From Oribacterium sp. NK2B42 (GTDB lineage Bacteria; Bacillota; Clostridia; Lachnospirales; Lachnospiraceae): 64,000 nucleotides of DNA. Positions 25,393-34,802 of the stretch are shown here, piece after piece. Numbering within the stretch: position 1 is the stretch's first letter; each line of letters starts with the position of its first letter. The position numbers and the translations under genes are program-made. Where the stretch lies: the NCBI RefSeq assembly GCF_000424445.1, contig NZ_KE384187.1, positions 218,356 to 282,355 of the forward strand, given 5' to 3'. The notes beneath the pieces were generated by a model. That model was not told the origin of the DNA. It did not search any database and worked only from the letters and a program-made list of their open reading frames with translations.

Positions 25393-26286
25393 ATGAAGGG
25401 AATTATACTTGCCGGAGGATCCGGTACAAGATTATATCCACTTACACGAGTAACCTCCAAACAGTTACTTCCGATTTATGATAAGCCGATGATCTACTAT
25501 CCCCTCAGCGTTCTTATGAATGCCGGGATACGCGACATCCTGATTATTTCCACACCAAGCGACACTCCGAGATTTGAGGAACTCCTCGGAGACGGAAGCC
25601 AGTTTGGCATCAGTTTACAATATAAAGTGCAGCCGTCACCGGACGGACTTGCCCAGGCCTTCATCATCGGTGCGGATTTCATAGGAGATGATTCTGTAGC
25701 CATGATCCTTGGTGACAATATCTTCTCAGGACACGGCTTCAAGAGACTTCTCAGAAGTGCCGCCGCAAAAGAGAAGGGCGCCACAGTATTTGGATACTAT
25801 GTTGACGATCCGGAGAGATTCGGTATCGTTGAGTTCGATAATACAGGTAAGGCCATCTCCATTGAAGAGAAGCCACAGCATCCAAAGTCAAATTACTGCG
25901 TAACAGGTCTCTATTTCTATGACAACAAGGTTGTCAATTATGCTAAGAACCTTAAGCCTTCAGCAAGAGGTGAGCTTGAGATCACAGACCTTAACCGTAT
26001 CTATCTTGAGGACGGTGAGCTGGATGTGACACTCCTGGGACAGGGCTTTACCTGGCTTGATACAGGAACCCATGAGTCACTTGTGGATGCCACAACCTTT
26101 GTCCGCACCATCGAGACCCATGAGCATCGTAAGATTGCCTGCCTTGAGGAAATCGCATATCATAATGGCTGGATAAACACCGAGAAGGTACAGGAAGCCT
26201 ATGAAATGTACAAGAAGAACGAGTACGGCCGTTATCTCAAGGATGTTCTGGAGGGCAAGTACGTTGATAAGCTTAGAGAGTTTTAG
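25393..26286 (+). CDS. rfbA: Glucose-1-phosphate thymidylyltransferase
   Basis: 297 residues from ATG 25393, preceded by AAAGGAGAATTT; an upstream in-frame ATG has no RBS. The nucleotidyltransferase signature is [11 protein letters not shown] with [17 protein letters not shown], and the product-site ILGDNIFSG is present. It makes dTDP-glucose from dTTP and glucose-1-phosphate, the first step of dTDP-L-rhamnose synthesis. It is followed by rfbB and rfbD in the same direction. Confidence 0.95.
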   Translation: MKGIILAGGSGTRLYPLTRVTSKQLLPIYDKPMIYYPLSVLMNAGIRDILIISTPSDTPRFEELLGDGSQFGISLQYKVQPSPDGLAQAFIIGADFIGDDSVAMILGDNIFSGHGFKRLLRSAAAKEKGATVFGYYVDDPERFGIVEFDNTGKAISIEEKPQHPKSNYCVTGLYFYDNKVVNYAKNLKPSARGELEITDLNRIYLEDGELDVTLLGQGFTWLDTGTHESLVDATTFVRTIETHEHRKIACLEEIAYHNGWINTEKVQEAYEMYKKNEYGRYLKDVLEGKYVDKLREF

Positions 26287-26308
26287 AAGTAACATCACAG
26301 GCAGGATA

Positions 26309-26379
26309 GGAAAGAATCCTGACGGATTTTTCTGAAGCGCTCAAAGCCGCGTGGCTCCTGCGACTAAAATCGCGGGCAG
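26309..26379 (+). promoter_or_regulatory. Conserved two-hairpin leader element, copy 1 (upstream of rfbB)
   Basis: This 71-nt stretch is about 89% identical to 56141-56214, which precedes plsC. Two stems are conserved despite substitutions: GAATCC/GGATTT, and CCTGCGA/TCGCGGG. They are joined by a nearly invariant linker GAAGCG-TCAAAGCCGCGTG. It ends 42 nt before the rfbB ATG. It does not match a riboswitch class I can name. Confidence 0.6.
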
Positions 26380-26421
26380 AAAGGCTTTTGAATTAAATCG
26401 TAATACGAGAGGAACAATAAA

Positions 26422-27453
26422 ATGAAATATATAGTAACAGGCGGTGCCGGCTTTATCGGCGGCAACTTCATGCATTTTGCTGTTAATACTTATCCCGAGG
26501 ATCAGTGGATCTGCCTTGATGCACTTACCTACGCAGGAAATCTTGAGACACTTGCACCACTTGAGGGCAAGCCAAACTACAAGTTTGTAAAGGGAGATAT
26601 CGCAGACAGAGAGTTCATCTTCAAGCTCTTTTCCGAGGAAAAGCCTGATGTGATCATTAACTTCGCAGCAGAGTCTCACGTTGATCGTTCAGTAACAGAT
26701 CCCGGCATCTTCCTTCAGACAAATGTTGGAGGAACAGTTACACTGCTTGATGCCTGCAAGGAGTATGGAATCAAGCGTTATCATCAGGTATCAACCGATG
26801 AGGTTTACGGTGACCTTCCCCTTGACAGACCTGACCTTTTCTTCACAGAGGACAACAAGATCAAGGCATCATCACCATATTCAGCATCAAAGGCCTCAGC
26901 GGATCTTTTTGTAATGGCATACCACAGAACCTACGGTATCCCTACAACCATCTCAAGATGCTCAAACAATTACGGACCATATCACTTCCCTGAGAAGCTT
27001 ATCCCGCTGGTTATCTCAAGAGCACTTAACGATGAGAAGATCCCTGTATACGGAAACGGTGCCAATGTCCGCGACTGGCTGTATGTGACAGACCACTGCA
27101 AGGCCATCGACCTTATCGTTCGTAATGGCAAGGTTGGCGAGGTTTACAACATCGGCGGACACAACGAGAGAACAAATCTTGAAGTAGTAAAGACAATCCT
27201 CAAGGCTCTCGGAAAGCCTGAGACACTTATCGAGTATGTTAAGGACAGACCGGGACACGACCAGAGATACGCTATGGATCCTACAAAGATAGAGGCAGAG
27301 CTTGGATGGAAGCCTGAGTATACATTTGATACAGGAATCCCTGTAACCATTGACTGGTATCTCAACAACAAGGAGTGGTGGGAGCACATCATCTCCGGAG
27401 AGTATGAGAACTATTTCGAGAAGATGTATGTTAAGGGTAAGGGTCTTAAGTAA
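26422..27453 (+). CDS. rfbB: dTDP-glucose 4,6-dehydratase
   Basis: 343 residues, an extended SDR. The Rossmann motif is TGGAGFIGGNF. The catalytic YSASK (in SPYSASKASADL) and the STDEVYG strand are family hallmarks, as are RCSNNYGPYHFPEKLIPL and WLYVTDHCKA. It turns dTDP-glucose into dTDP-4-keto-6-deoxyglucose. RBS GAGAGGAAC precedes the ATG. A leader element shared with plsC lies between it and rfbA. Confidence 0.96.
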   Translation: MKYIVTGGAGFIGGNFMHFAVNTYPEDQWICLDALTYAGNLETLAPLEGKPNYKFVKGDIADREFIFKLFSEEKPDVIINFAAESHVDRSVTDPGIFLQTNVGGTVTLLDACKEYGIKRYHQVSTDEVYGDLPLDRPDLFFTEDNKIKASSPYSASKASADLFVMAYHRTYGIPTTISRCSNNYGPYHFPEKLIPLVISRALNDEKIPVYGNGANVRDWLYVTDHCKAIDLIVRNGKVGEVYNIGGHNERTNLEVVKTILKALGKPETLIEYVKDRPGHDQRYAMDPTKIEAELGWKPEYTFDTGIPVTIDWYLNNKEWWEHIISGEYENYFEKMYVKGKGLK

Positions 27454-27473
27454 GAGAAAGTGAGTAAAGAATC

Positions 27474-28397
27474 GTGAAAGTATTTGTTACCGGTGTCGGC
27501 GGACAGCTCGGACACGATGTCATGAACGAGCTTGCCAAAAGAGGACACGAGGGAATTGGTTCAGACATAGCACCTGTTTACAGCGGTATTCAGGACGGAA
27601 GTGAGGTTACAAAGCTTCCCTATGTTTCCATGGACATCACAAACCGTGAGCAGGTGGATAAGGTTATATCAGAGATCAATCCGGATGTTATAGTACATTG
27701 CGCTGCATGGACAGCAGTGGATCTCGCAGAGGATGAAGACAAGAAGGCAAAGGTTAAGGCCATCAATGTTGACGGTGTTCAGAACATCGCTGATGTGGCA
27801 AAGAAGCTTGATGCCAAAATGATCTATATTTCCACCGATTATGTATTTAATGGTCAGGGCACAGAGCCCTGGAAGCCGGACTGCAAGGATTATGCTCCAC
27901 TTAATTACTATGGTGAGACAAAGCTTGGAGGCGAGCTTGCGGTTTCAAAAACCCTTGAAAAGTACTTTATTGTACGTATAGCATGGGTATTCGGACTTAA
28001 CGGAAAGAACTTCATCAAGACCATGCTTAATGTAGGAAAGACCCACGATACGGTTCGTGTGGTTAATGATCAGATTGGTACACCTACATATACCCTTGAT
28101 CTTTCAGTACTTCTTGTGGACATGCTTGAGACAGAAAAGTACGGATATTATCATGCCACAAATGAGGGCGGATATATCAGCTGGTATGATTTCACAAAGG
28201 AAATCTATAAGCAGGCAGGTCTTGCTACTGAGGTTATTCCCGTCACCACTGAAGAGTACGGTCTCAGTAAGGCTGCCCGTCCGTTTAATTCAAGACTGGA
28301 CAAGTCAAAGCTTGTTGAGAATGGATTTAAGCCGCTTCCTACATGGCAGGATGCATTATCAAGATATCTTGAAGCATTAAAAGATATAGAGATATGA
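27474..28397 (+). CDS. rfbD: dTDP-4-dehydrorhamnose reductase
   Basis: 307 residues starting at GTG 27474. TGVGGQLGHD is the nucleotide-binding loop; YISTDYVFNG, then YYGETKLGGE (Tyr-Lys pair), and RIAWVFG are typical RmlD features. It reduces dTDP-4-keto-L-rhamnose to dTDP-L-rhamnose. The 3,5-epimerase gene rfbC that normally acts before it is not in this window. A terminator follows. Confidence 0.93.
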   Translation: MKVFVTGVGGQLGHDVMNELAKRGHEGIGSDIAPVYSGIQDGSEVTKLPYVSMDITNREQVDKVISEINPDVIVHCAAWTAVDLAEDEDKKAKVKAINVDGVQNIADVAKKLDAKMIYISTDYVFNGQGTEPWKPDCKDYAPLNYYGETKLGGELAVSKTLEKYFIVRIAWVFGLNGKNFIKTMLNVGKTHDTVRVVNDQIGTPTYTLDLSVLLVDMLETEKYGYYHATNEGGYISWYDFTKEIYKQAGLATEVIPVTTEEYGLSKAARPFNSRLDKSKLVENGFKPLPTWQDALSRYLEALKDIEI

Positions 28398-28405
28398 GGA
28401 TAACG

Positions 28406-28430
28406 GGACTGCCTTAATGGCAGTCCTTTT
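28406..28430 (+). terminator. Terminator after rfbD
   Basis: GGACTGCC/GGCAGTCC stem with TTAAT loop, followed by TTTT. Confidence 0.88.
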
Positions 28431-28463
28431 CTGCATTACAGATATTAAATAGATAAAGAACTA

Positions 28464-28506
28464 ACTCCGACTTTCATCAAAAGGAGGATATCCCTCCTGT
28501 CGGAGT
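28464..28506 (+). promoter_or_regulatory. Nested hairpin in the glmM leader
   Basis: ACTCCGAC (28464-28471) pairs with GTCGGAGT (28499-28506), enclosing a second stem GGAGGATATCCCTCC. It lies 25 nt ahead of the glmM ATG. It could be a regulatory leader structure or a leftover terminator; no known riboswitch is recognised. Confidence 0.4.
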
Positions 28507-28531
28507 ATAGAATTTAAAGGAGCTTTATATA

Positions 28532-29893
28532 ATGGGAAAATATTTTGGAACAGATGGTTACAGAGGTGAGGCTAATGTCAATCTTACAGCGGACAATGCA
28601 TTCCGCGTAGGTAAGTTCCTTGGCTGGTACTATGGAAAAGACAAGAAGGACGGAGAAAGGTGCCGTATCGTTATCGGAAAGGATACCCGTCGTTCGAGTT
28701 ACATGTTCGAGTATGCCATTGCTGCAGGTATAACAGCAACCGGAGCCGATGCTTATCTTCTTCATGTAACAACCACACCATCTGTTGCTTATGTGGCACG
28801 TTCTGAGGATTTTGACTGCGCGGTTATGATTTCGGCTTCACACAATCCTTACTATGACAATGGTTTAAAGGTTATAAACGGAAACGGAGAGAAGCTTGGA
28901 GAGGATGTTATCGCTGAGATAGAAGCTTATCTTGATGGTGAAACTCCTGAGGTTCCTCTGGCAACTAAGGATAAGATCGGTCGCACGGTAGACTTTGCTG
29001 CAGGAAGAAACCGTTATATAGGATATCTCATTTCACTTGCAACAAAGAGTTTCAAGGATAAGAAGGTTGCCCTCGACTGTTCAAACGGTTCCGCTTCCTC
29101 CATTGCAAAATCCGTTTTCGATGCTCTCGGAGCAGATACCTTCGTTATCCATAACGAGCCAAACGGAACAAACATTAACGATAATTGCGGTTCCACACAC
29201 ATTGAGTCTCTTCAGAAATTTGTTGTGGAAAAGGGCTGTGATGTGGGATTTGCCTATGACGGAGATGCGGACAGGTGTCTTGCTGTGGATGCAGAGGGTA
29301 ATCTCATTGACGGAGACCAGATCATGTATGTCTGCGGCTGTTATATGAAGGAAAAAGGACAGCTTCAGGACGACACCATCGTTACAACTGTAATGTCCAA
29401 CTTTGGTCTCTACAAAGCACTGGATGCCGTAGGCATTAAGTATGAAAAGACACAGGTTGGTGACAGATTTGTTTATGAGAATATGTTACAGAATGGCTTC
29501 TCTCTCGGAGGAGAGCAGTCAGGCCACATTATCTTCATGAGACATGCAACCACCGGCGACGGAATCCTTACCTCCATAAAGGTTATGGAGACGATGCTGG
29601 CAATGAAGAAGTCCCTTAAGGATCTGGCAGCACCGTTTACCGTATTCCCTCAGCTCCTTAAGAATGTAAGAGTTGAGGATAAGGAAAAGGCCCAGAAGGA
29701 TCCCAAGGTTCTTGCTGCGGTTGATAAGGTTACGGAGGAGCTTGGTTCAGACGGAAGAATCCTTCTCAGAGCCTCCGGAACAGAGCCTTTGGTAAGAGTC
29801 ATGGTTGAGGCGGATACCATGGAGAAATGTGAGAAATATGTATCCCAGGTTATAGATGTTATGAAAGAACTGGGTCTAGTGCTTGACGCTTGA
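28532..29893 (+). CDS. glmM: Phosphoglucosamine mutase
   Basis: 453 residues. It opens GKYFGTDGYRGEAN. The phosphoserine loop is SASHNPYYDNG (Ser103), the metal loop is DGDADRCLA, the sugar-binding loop is GGEQSGHI, and the phosphate-binding RASGTEPLVRVMVEA is near the end. This set fits GlmM, which converts glucosamine-6-phosphate to glucosamine-1-phosphate for UDP-GlcNAc. A related hexose phosphomutase role is possible. RBS AAAGGAGC. Confidence 0.9.
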   Translation: MGKYFGTDGYRGEANVNLTADNAFRVGKFLGWYYGKDKKDGERCRIVIGKDTRRSSYMFEYAIAAGITATGADAYLLHVTTTPSVAYVARSEDFDCAVMISASHNPYYDNGLKVINGNGEKLGEDVIAEIEAYLDGETPEVPLATKDKIGRTVDFAAGRNRYIGYLISLATKSFKDKKVALDCSNGSASSIAKSVFDALGADTFVIHNEPNGTNINDNCGSTHIESLQKFVVEKGCDVGFAYDGDADRCLAVDAEGNLIDGDQIMYVCGCYMKEKGQLQDDTIVTTVMSNFGLYKALDAVGIKYEKTQVGDRFVYENMLQNGFSLGGEQSGHIIFMRHATTGDGILTSIKVMETMLAMKKSLKDLAAPFTVFPQLLKNVRVEDKEKAQKDPKVLAAVDKVTEELGSDGRILLRASGTEPLVRVMVEADTMEKCEKYVSQVIDVMKELGLVLDA

Positions 29894-30040
29894 TAAGGAT
29901 ATAATTAAGTGGGTGTTATGCCTACTTATGATCTAAAGCAGAAAGCTGATTACGGTTATCTGCTGATAGATCCATTGCATAATAGTGAGGAACCAATGGC
30001 GGTTGTGGGCTCGGGTTCTTCATGCGAAAGGAATGAGACT

Positions 30041-31798
30041 ATGTTGAATTATAAGCGTTACAGAAGATTTCCGGCATTCAGGTATCCGGAAAGAACATGG
30101 GTGGACAAAGAAATCGTAGAGGCACCTGAATGGTGCTCTGTGGATCTTCGTGATGGCAACCAGGCACTGGTAGATCCGATGAGTGTTGAAGAAAAGATAG
30201 AATTCTTCCAGATGCTGGTTAAGCTTGGCTTTAAGGAAATCGAGGTTGGTTTTCCTGCCGCATCACAGATCGAGTATGATTTCCTGCGCCAGCTTATCGA
30301 GCGCAAGATGATCCCTGATGACGTTACCGTGCAGGTACTGGTTCAGTGCCGCGCAGAGCTGCTGGAAAGAACCTTCGAGTGTCTTGCGGGTCTTGATAAG
30401 GCTATCGTTCATATCTATAATTCAACCTCCATTCTTCAGAGAGATGTGGTTTTCGGAAAGTCAAAGCAGGAGATCATTGACATCGCTCTTACAGGTACAC
30501 AGCTTGTAAAGAAGTATGCCAAGGATTTCCCCGGAACTATCCGTCTTGAGTATTCTCCCGAGTCCTTTACGGGAACGGAGATGGACTTTGCGGCGGAAAT
30601 ATGCAACGCAGTACTGGATGCCTGGGAGTGCGGACAGGGCAGAGAGGTCATCATTAACCTGCCATCAACAGTGGAGATGAATACTCCCAATGTTTATGCC
30701 GACCAGATCGAGTATATGTGCAATCACTTAAAGTACCGTGAGCATGTTATCGTTTCCGTTCATCCTCACAATGACCGTGGTGAGGGTATCGCTTCTACAG
30801 AGCTTGCTCTTCTTGCGGGAGCAGACCGTGTTGAGGGAACACTTTTCGGAAACGGTGAGAGAACCGGTAATGTTGATATCCTCACAGTTGCCTACAATAT
30901 GTTTTCACACGGTGTGGATCCAAAGCTTAATATCGAAGACATTAACCCTATAAAGGAGGTTTACGAGAGATGCACAAAGATGAGCATCCATCCGAGAGCC
31001 CCTTATGCAGGTGAGCTTGTTTTCACAGCTTTTTCAGGATCCCATCAGGATGCCATCAATAAGGGCGTTAAGGCAATGAAGGACAGAAATAGTGAGATCT
31101 GGGAGGTTCCTTATCTTCCTATCGATCCTGCAGATATAGGAAGAAAGTACGAGCCGATAGTACGTATCAATTCCCAGTCAGGAAAGGGCGGAGTTGCCTT
31201 CATTATGGATTCCCAGTTTGGTTACAAGCTTCCTAAGGGCATGCAGAGAGAGTTTGCGGATTACATCCAGTTTGTTTCGGAGCAGGAGGGCGAGGTTTCA
31301 CCTCAGGAGATCTTCGATATCTTCGATGCCTGCTACGTACAGACCAAGGAGCCTATCCACTTCAAGAATATACGTACAACGGATACCGAGAACGAGGGCG
31401 ACGACAGCTTCACAACTCTTGCCAATGTTACTTACATGAACCGTGGCGAGATGAAGAACTTTGGTGGTGTCGGAAACGGACCTATCGATGCGGTTCTCAC
31501 GGGTCTTAATCATGAGATCGGCATCAAGGCAAAGGTTATCGATTATCAGGAGCATGCTCTTGGTTCAGGAACCAATGTTAAGGCGGTTTCATATATTCAC
31601 CTTCTTGACATTGATACAGGAAAGACCAGCTATGGCGTGGGACTTTCTTCCAATATCACACGTTCTTCCATCAGAGCTCTCTTCAGTGCGGTTAACCGTC
31701 TGTACTTTAAGGATATAGCTGAGGATGCCGGAAAGAAGCGTGTAGAACAGCGAAAGCTCAGCGGTGAGAAGCCGAAGGGACTGTTCGGGAATTCATAA
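30041..31798 (+). CDS. leuA: 2-isopropylmalate synthase
   Basis: 585 residues from ATG 30041 (MLNYKRYRRFP), where long-form LeuA proteins usually begin; AAAGGA lies 8 nt upstream. The frame is open back to GTG 29909, which also has an AAGGAT RBS, so a 44-residue extension is possible. SVDLRDGNQALVDPM and HPHNDRGEG are the metal and substrate motifs of the TIM barrel. NGERTGNVDI follows, and the C-terminal regulatory domain (about 430-560) contains SYGVGLSSNITRSS. It condenses acetyl-CoA with 2-oxoisovalerate, the first step of leucine synthesis. It is 15 bp from glmM if the longer start is used. Confidence 0.93.
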   Translation: MLNYKRYRRFPAFRYPERTWVDKEIVEAPEWCSVDLRDGNQALVDPMSVEEKIEFFQMLVKLGFKEIEVGFPAASQIEYDFLRQLIERKMIPDDVTVQVLVQCRAELLERTFECLAGLDKAIVHIYNSTSILQRDVVFGKSKQEIIDIALTGTQLVKKYAKDFPGTIRLEYSPESFTGTEMDFAAEICNAVLDAWECGQGREVIINLPSTVEMNTPNVYADQIEYMCNHLKYREHVIVSVHPHNDRGEGIASTELALLAGADRVEGTLFGNGERTGNVDILTVAYNMFSHGVDPKLNIEDINPIKEVYERCTKMSIHPRAPYAGELVFTAFSGSHQDAINKGVKAMKDRNSEIWEVPYLPIDPADIGRKYEPIVRINSQSGKGGVAFIMDSQFGYKLPKGMQREFADYIQFVSEQEGEVSPQEIFDIFDACYVQTKEPIHFKNIRTTDTENEGDDSFTTLANVTYMNRGEMKNFGGVGNGPIDAVLTGLNHEIGIKAKVIDYQEHALGSGTNVKAVSYIHLLDIDTGKTSYGVGLSSNITRSSIRALFSAVNRLYFKDIAEDAGKKRVEQRKLSGEKPKGLFGNS

Positions 31799-31857
31799 GT
31801 AATCTTGAATTAACTTTAAAATGATAGTAGTATATCAAGTGCCGAAAGGCGCTTGAT

Positions 31858-31888
31858 GGGCTCGACCCGTAAGGGCCGAGCCCTTTTA
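31858..31888 (+). terminator. Terminator after leuA
   Basis: GGGCTCG-CCC pairs with GGG-CGAGCCC around GTAA, then TTTTAG. A smaller stem CAAG-GCC/GGC-CTTG (31836-31855) precedes it. Confidence 0.9.
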
Positions 31889-31909
31889 GATTATGTAAGG
31901 AAATAATTT

Positions 31910-32884
31910 ATGAATATTGTTTACGCGACTGATGACGGTTACTGTCAGCACATGGCGGTTTCCATGGCATCATTGATCGAACATAATAAGGAAAATGAGA
32001 TTAATTTTCATGTGCTGTCCGACGGTATTTCTGAAGAAAACAGGCAGAAGATCGGAGAGATGGCGAAATTCTATGGGAGAAAGGTTGAGTTCTACCCGAT
32101 AGAAGGTCTGATGCAGGATCTTAAGGACAGGATTTACGGGCTTGATACAGGGAAGTTTCGTATCACGACTCTTGCGCGACTGCTGATGGGTTCCATACTT
32201 CCGGAAACAGTTACCAAGGTTTTGTATCTTGATTGTGACACGGTTGTGCTCAGGGATATTTCGGGGCTTCATGATCTGAGGCTAAATGACGATATCGCAG
32301 CTATGGCGTCTGAGCCTACCATTTATCCTGAAGTAAAGGAGCTGGTGGGGCTGACAGAGGAGGATAACTACTATAATGCAGGCATGATTCTTCTCAATCT
32401 TTCCGCCTGGAGATCTGAAGACATGGAAACAAACTGTCTTGAGTACTACAATACCATGGGCGGAAAGCTTCCATTCAATGATCAGGACATCATTAACCAC
32501 GTTCTTAAGGGACGCATAAAAAGAGTAGGGCAGACCTACGATTTTATAACCAACTACTACTATTTCAGATATGAGACTCTGGTGGAGAAGTCAGCGGCTT
32601 ACGGAAAGGGTGAGTCCAAGGAGAGCTTCAGGCTTGCAAAGCATCATCCACACATAGTGCACTATGCTTCGGATGAACGCCCTTGGAATAGAGGAAACCT
32701 GAATCACTACAGTCGTGCTTATGAAAAATATCTTAAACTGACACCATTTGCCGATGCAAAGAAGGTGAAGGGAAAGGAAGCTTTTATGGTTGCTTACCAT
32801 GCCATGAACATTATCACCTTCCTGGCACCTCCTGTGCGTCAGTTTATTTCGGACAAGTATTACAATGATAAAGTTAGAAAATAA
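31910..32884 (+). CDS. Glycosyltransferase family 8
   Basis: 324 residues. It starts NIVYATDDGYCQHMAVSMAS and has the GT8 metal site LDCDTVV (about 104-110), NAGMILLNLSAWR and NDQDIIN. The C-terminal HYASDERPW with a conserved His also fits. GT8 enzymes use UDP-sugars with retention. It opens the polysaccharide region after the leuA terminator; the next gene overlaps its 3' end by 20 bp. Confidence 0.9.
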   Translation: MNIVYATDDGYCQHMAVSMASLIEHNKENEINFHVLSDGISEENRQKIGEMAKFYGRKVEFYPIEGLMQDLKDRIYGLDTGKFRITTLARLLMGSILPETVTKVLYLDCDTVVLRDISGLHDLRLNDDIAAMASEPTIYPEVKELVGLTEEDNYYNAGMILLNLSAWRSEDMETNCLEYYNTMGGKLPFNDQDIINHVLKGRIKRVGQTYDFITNYYYFRYETLVEKSAAYGKGESKESFRLAKHHPHIVHYASDERPWNRGNLNHYSRAYEKYLKLTPFADAKKVKGKEAFMVAYHAMNIITFLAPPVRQFISDKYYNDKVRK

Positions 32885-33863
32885 GAAGATTCTTCTCATA
32901 ATGCCCTATTTCTATAATTATGAGAAAGACATAAAAAGGAAACTTGAGGAAGCAGGGGCAGAGGTATTCTTAGTGGATTCCAACCTTCATGCTCACAGTC
33001 TCTATAACAAGCTGGTGATGTTTTACACAAAGGGCTTAAGGGACAGGCTGGTGTTTGATTACTATGAGGGCGTGATTTCAAAGCTTCCGGAAGACATTGA
33101 CACTGTTTTTGTTATAAAGGGCCAATGGATGACAGACCGGGTCATTGAGCGGCTTCGGGAAAGATTCAGGGCCGCGACTTTCAAGATTTATCAATGGGAC
33201 AGCGTATCCACATTTCCGGATCAGACAAGGCTGAATCCTCAGTTTGATGAGATTTACACATTTGATCCTGTGGATTCGGAGAAGTACGGTTGGAATTACA
33301 GACCGCTGTTTTTTAAGAAGGAAGAATGCCAAAGCTCAGAGGACAAGCGCTATGATCTTATATTTTTATGCTCCATGCATACGAGACGCATGCAGATTCT
33401 CATAAAGCTTAAGGAGCTTGCGGAGCGCTACGGGAAAAATCTCTTCGGGTATATTTATGTGCCGAAGCTTCAGTATATTAAAGAGGCGGTTCTTAAGAGA
33501 AATCCTTTGTATAAGGGGGCCCGGGAGGCTTTGCATTTTGATTCCCTTCCCATGGAAAAAACCAATGATATCTACAATCATACAAGGTGTTTTGTGGATT
33601 ACACTTTTCCTCAGCAAAACGGTCTCAGCATGAGAACTATTGAATCGGTGGGACACAGATGCAAACTCATCACCAACAACAGGCACATTCTGGACACGGA
33701 CTTCTATTGCAAGGAGAATGTTTACATTTATGACCCCGAGGACTTTTCAGTGCCGAAGGAGTTTATAGAAGAGCCGTATAAGGAAATTCCGGAAGAGGTG
33801 TATGAGAGATACAGCCTGGATGGGTTCCTAAAAGACATCCTGGGAAATGATGATTTGAAATGA
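32865..33863 (+). CDS. CgeB/LPS-core-like glycosyltransferase, tentative
   Basis: 332 residues without membrane segments. It has a Rossmann-like start (KKILLIMPYFYNYEKDI), a middle Q-W-D-S-V segment near residue 100, DLIFLCSMHTRRM, and a C-terminal half with NGLSMRTIESVGHRCKLIT and KENVYIYDPED. These are reminiscent of GT-B proteins of the CgeB type, where such a segment binds the donor. The exact family is uncertain. The start overlaps the GT8 gene, so the two are probably co-translated. Confidence 0.65.
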   Translation: MIKLENKKILLIMPYFYNYEKDIKRKLEEAGAEVFLVDSNLHAHSLYNKLVMFYTKGLRDRLVFDYYEGVISKLPEDIDTVFVIKGQWMTDRVIERLRERFRAATFKIYQWDSVSTFPDQTRLNPQFDEIYTFDPVDSEKYGWNYRPLFFKKEECQSSEDKRYDLIFLCSMHTRRMQILIKLKELAERYGKNLFGYIYVPKLQYIKEAVLKRNPLYKGAREALHFDSLPMEKTNDIYNHTRCFVDYTFPQQNGLSMRTIESVGHRCKLITNNRHILDTDFYCKENVYIYDPEDFSVPKEFIEEPYKEIPEEVYERYSLDGFLKDILGNDDLK

Positions 33864-33966
33864 AGCTGCTAAATGTGCCGACAGGTATGTGTGGCAATTT
33901 TCATTTGATGTGTAAAGTACCTTGCTTAATGATTATTTCATGAAGTGAATAATATTGGAGAAATTA

Positions 33967-34794
33967 ATGAAAATTCTTGTTACAGGTGCAAATGGATATA
34001 TAGGTCAGGGGCTGGTGAAGCAGCTGCTTGATGATGGAAATCAGGTTGTAGCATCGGACTTTAGGCTGGATATCGTTGACAAAAGAGCAGAGCTGAAGGA
34101 AGCAGATCTTTTTTCCTTAGAGGATCCTTTCGAGTTTTTCGGAAGACCGGATGCCTGTTTTCATTTAGCATGGAAAAACGGTTTCGTGCACAATGATCCG
34201 TCGCACATTAATGACCTGCCTAAACATTATGCTTTCCTTGAAAAGCTTGTTGAATCAGGTATAGAGCAGCTGGCGGTCATGGGTTCCATGCATGAGATAG
34301 GGTTTTTTGAGGGCTCCATAAAGCCGGATACTCCCTGCAATCCCCAGTCTCTTTACGGGATTTCCAAGAATGCTTTGAGGCAGGCGCTTGAACTTCTTTG
34401 CAAAAATAAGCCGACGGTTTTACAGTGGGTAAGGGGTTACTACATCGTTGGAAATTCCGAGCATGGCTGCTCCATTTTTTCGAAGATCACCGCTGCGGAA
34501 AAACGCGGGGACAGGGAATTTCCTTTTACCATGGGACAGAACCAGTGGGATTTCATCGATTATGACAGATTCTGTGAGATGCTTGCGGCTGTTATCGAGC
34601 AGAAGGAGTATCAGGGCGTCATCAATGCCTGCTCGGGCTTCCCGGAGAAGCTTGCCACAAGAGTTGAGGATTTCATAAAGGAAAATGGCTACAGCATTAG
34701 CCTAAAGTACGGAGCATTTCCGGACAGACCTTATGACAGTAAGGCGGTTTGGGGAGATGACAGTATCATTCGGAAGATAATGGAGAAGAGGTAA
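33967..34794 (+). CDS. NAD-dependent sugar epimerase/dehydratase (SDR)
   Basis: 275 residues from ATG 33967 (MKILVTGANGYIGQG) with GGAG six bases upstream; an in-frame TTG at 33955 is less likely. The Rossmann loop TGANGYIGQG is intact. The active-site Tyr-x3-Lys appears as YGISKNALRQ, and DFIDYDRFCEM follows. It probably makes or modifies a nucleotide sugar for the surrounding polysaccharide; the substrate is unknown. Confidence 0.85.
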   Translation: MKILVTGANGYIGQGLVKQLLDDGNQVVASDFRLDIVDKRAELKEADLFSLEDPFEFFGRPDACFHLAWKNGFVHNDPSHINDLPKHYAFLEKLVESGIEQLAVMGSMHEIGFFEGSIKPDTPCNPQSLYGISKNALRQALELLCKNKPTVLQWVRGYYIVGNSEHGCSIFSKITAAEKRGDREFPFTMGQNQWDFIDYDRFCEMLAAVIEQKEYQGVINACSGFPEKLATRVEDFIKENGYSISLKYGAFPDRPYDSKAVWGDDSIIRKIMEKR

Positions 34795-34802
34795 AGAATA
34801 AA

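Noticed and set aside
26309-26379. c-di-GMP-I (GEMM) riboswitch
   Set aside because: The CAAAGCC stretch is superficially similar, but the flanking stems, tetraloop and receptor sequences of GEMM are missing.
28440-28531. glmS-type ribozyme ahead of glmM
   Set aside because: The region is too short and holds only one nested hairpin; none of the ribozyme core is seen.
29893-30041. T-box leader for leuA
   Set aside because: No T-box sequence (GGGTGG-type) or specifier stem and no terminator between glmM and leuA.
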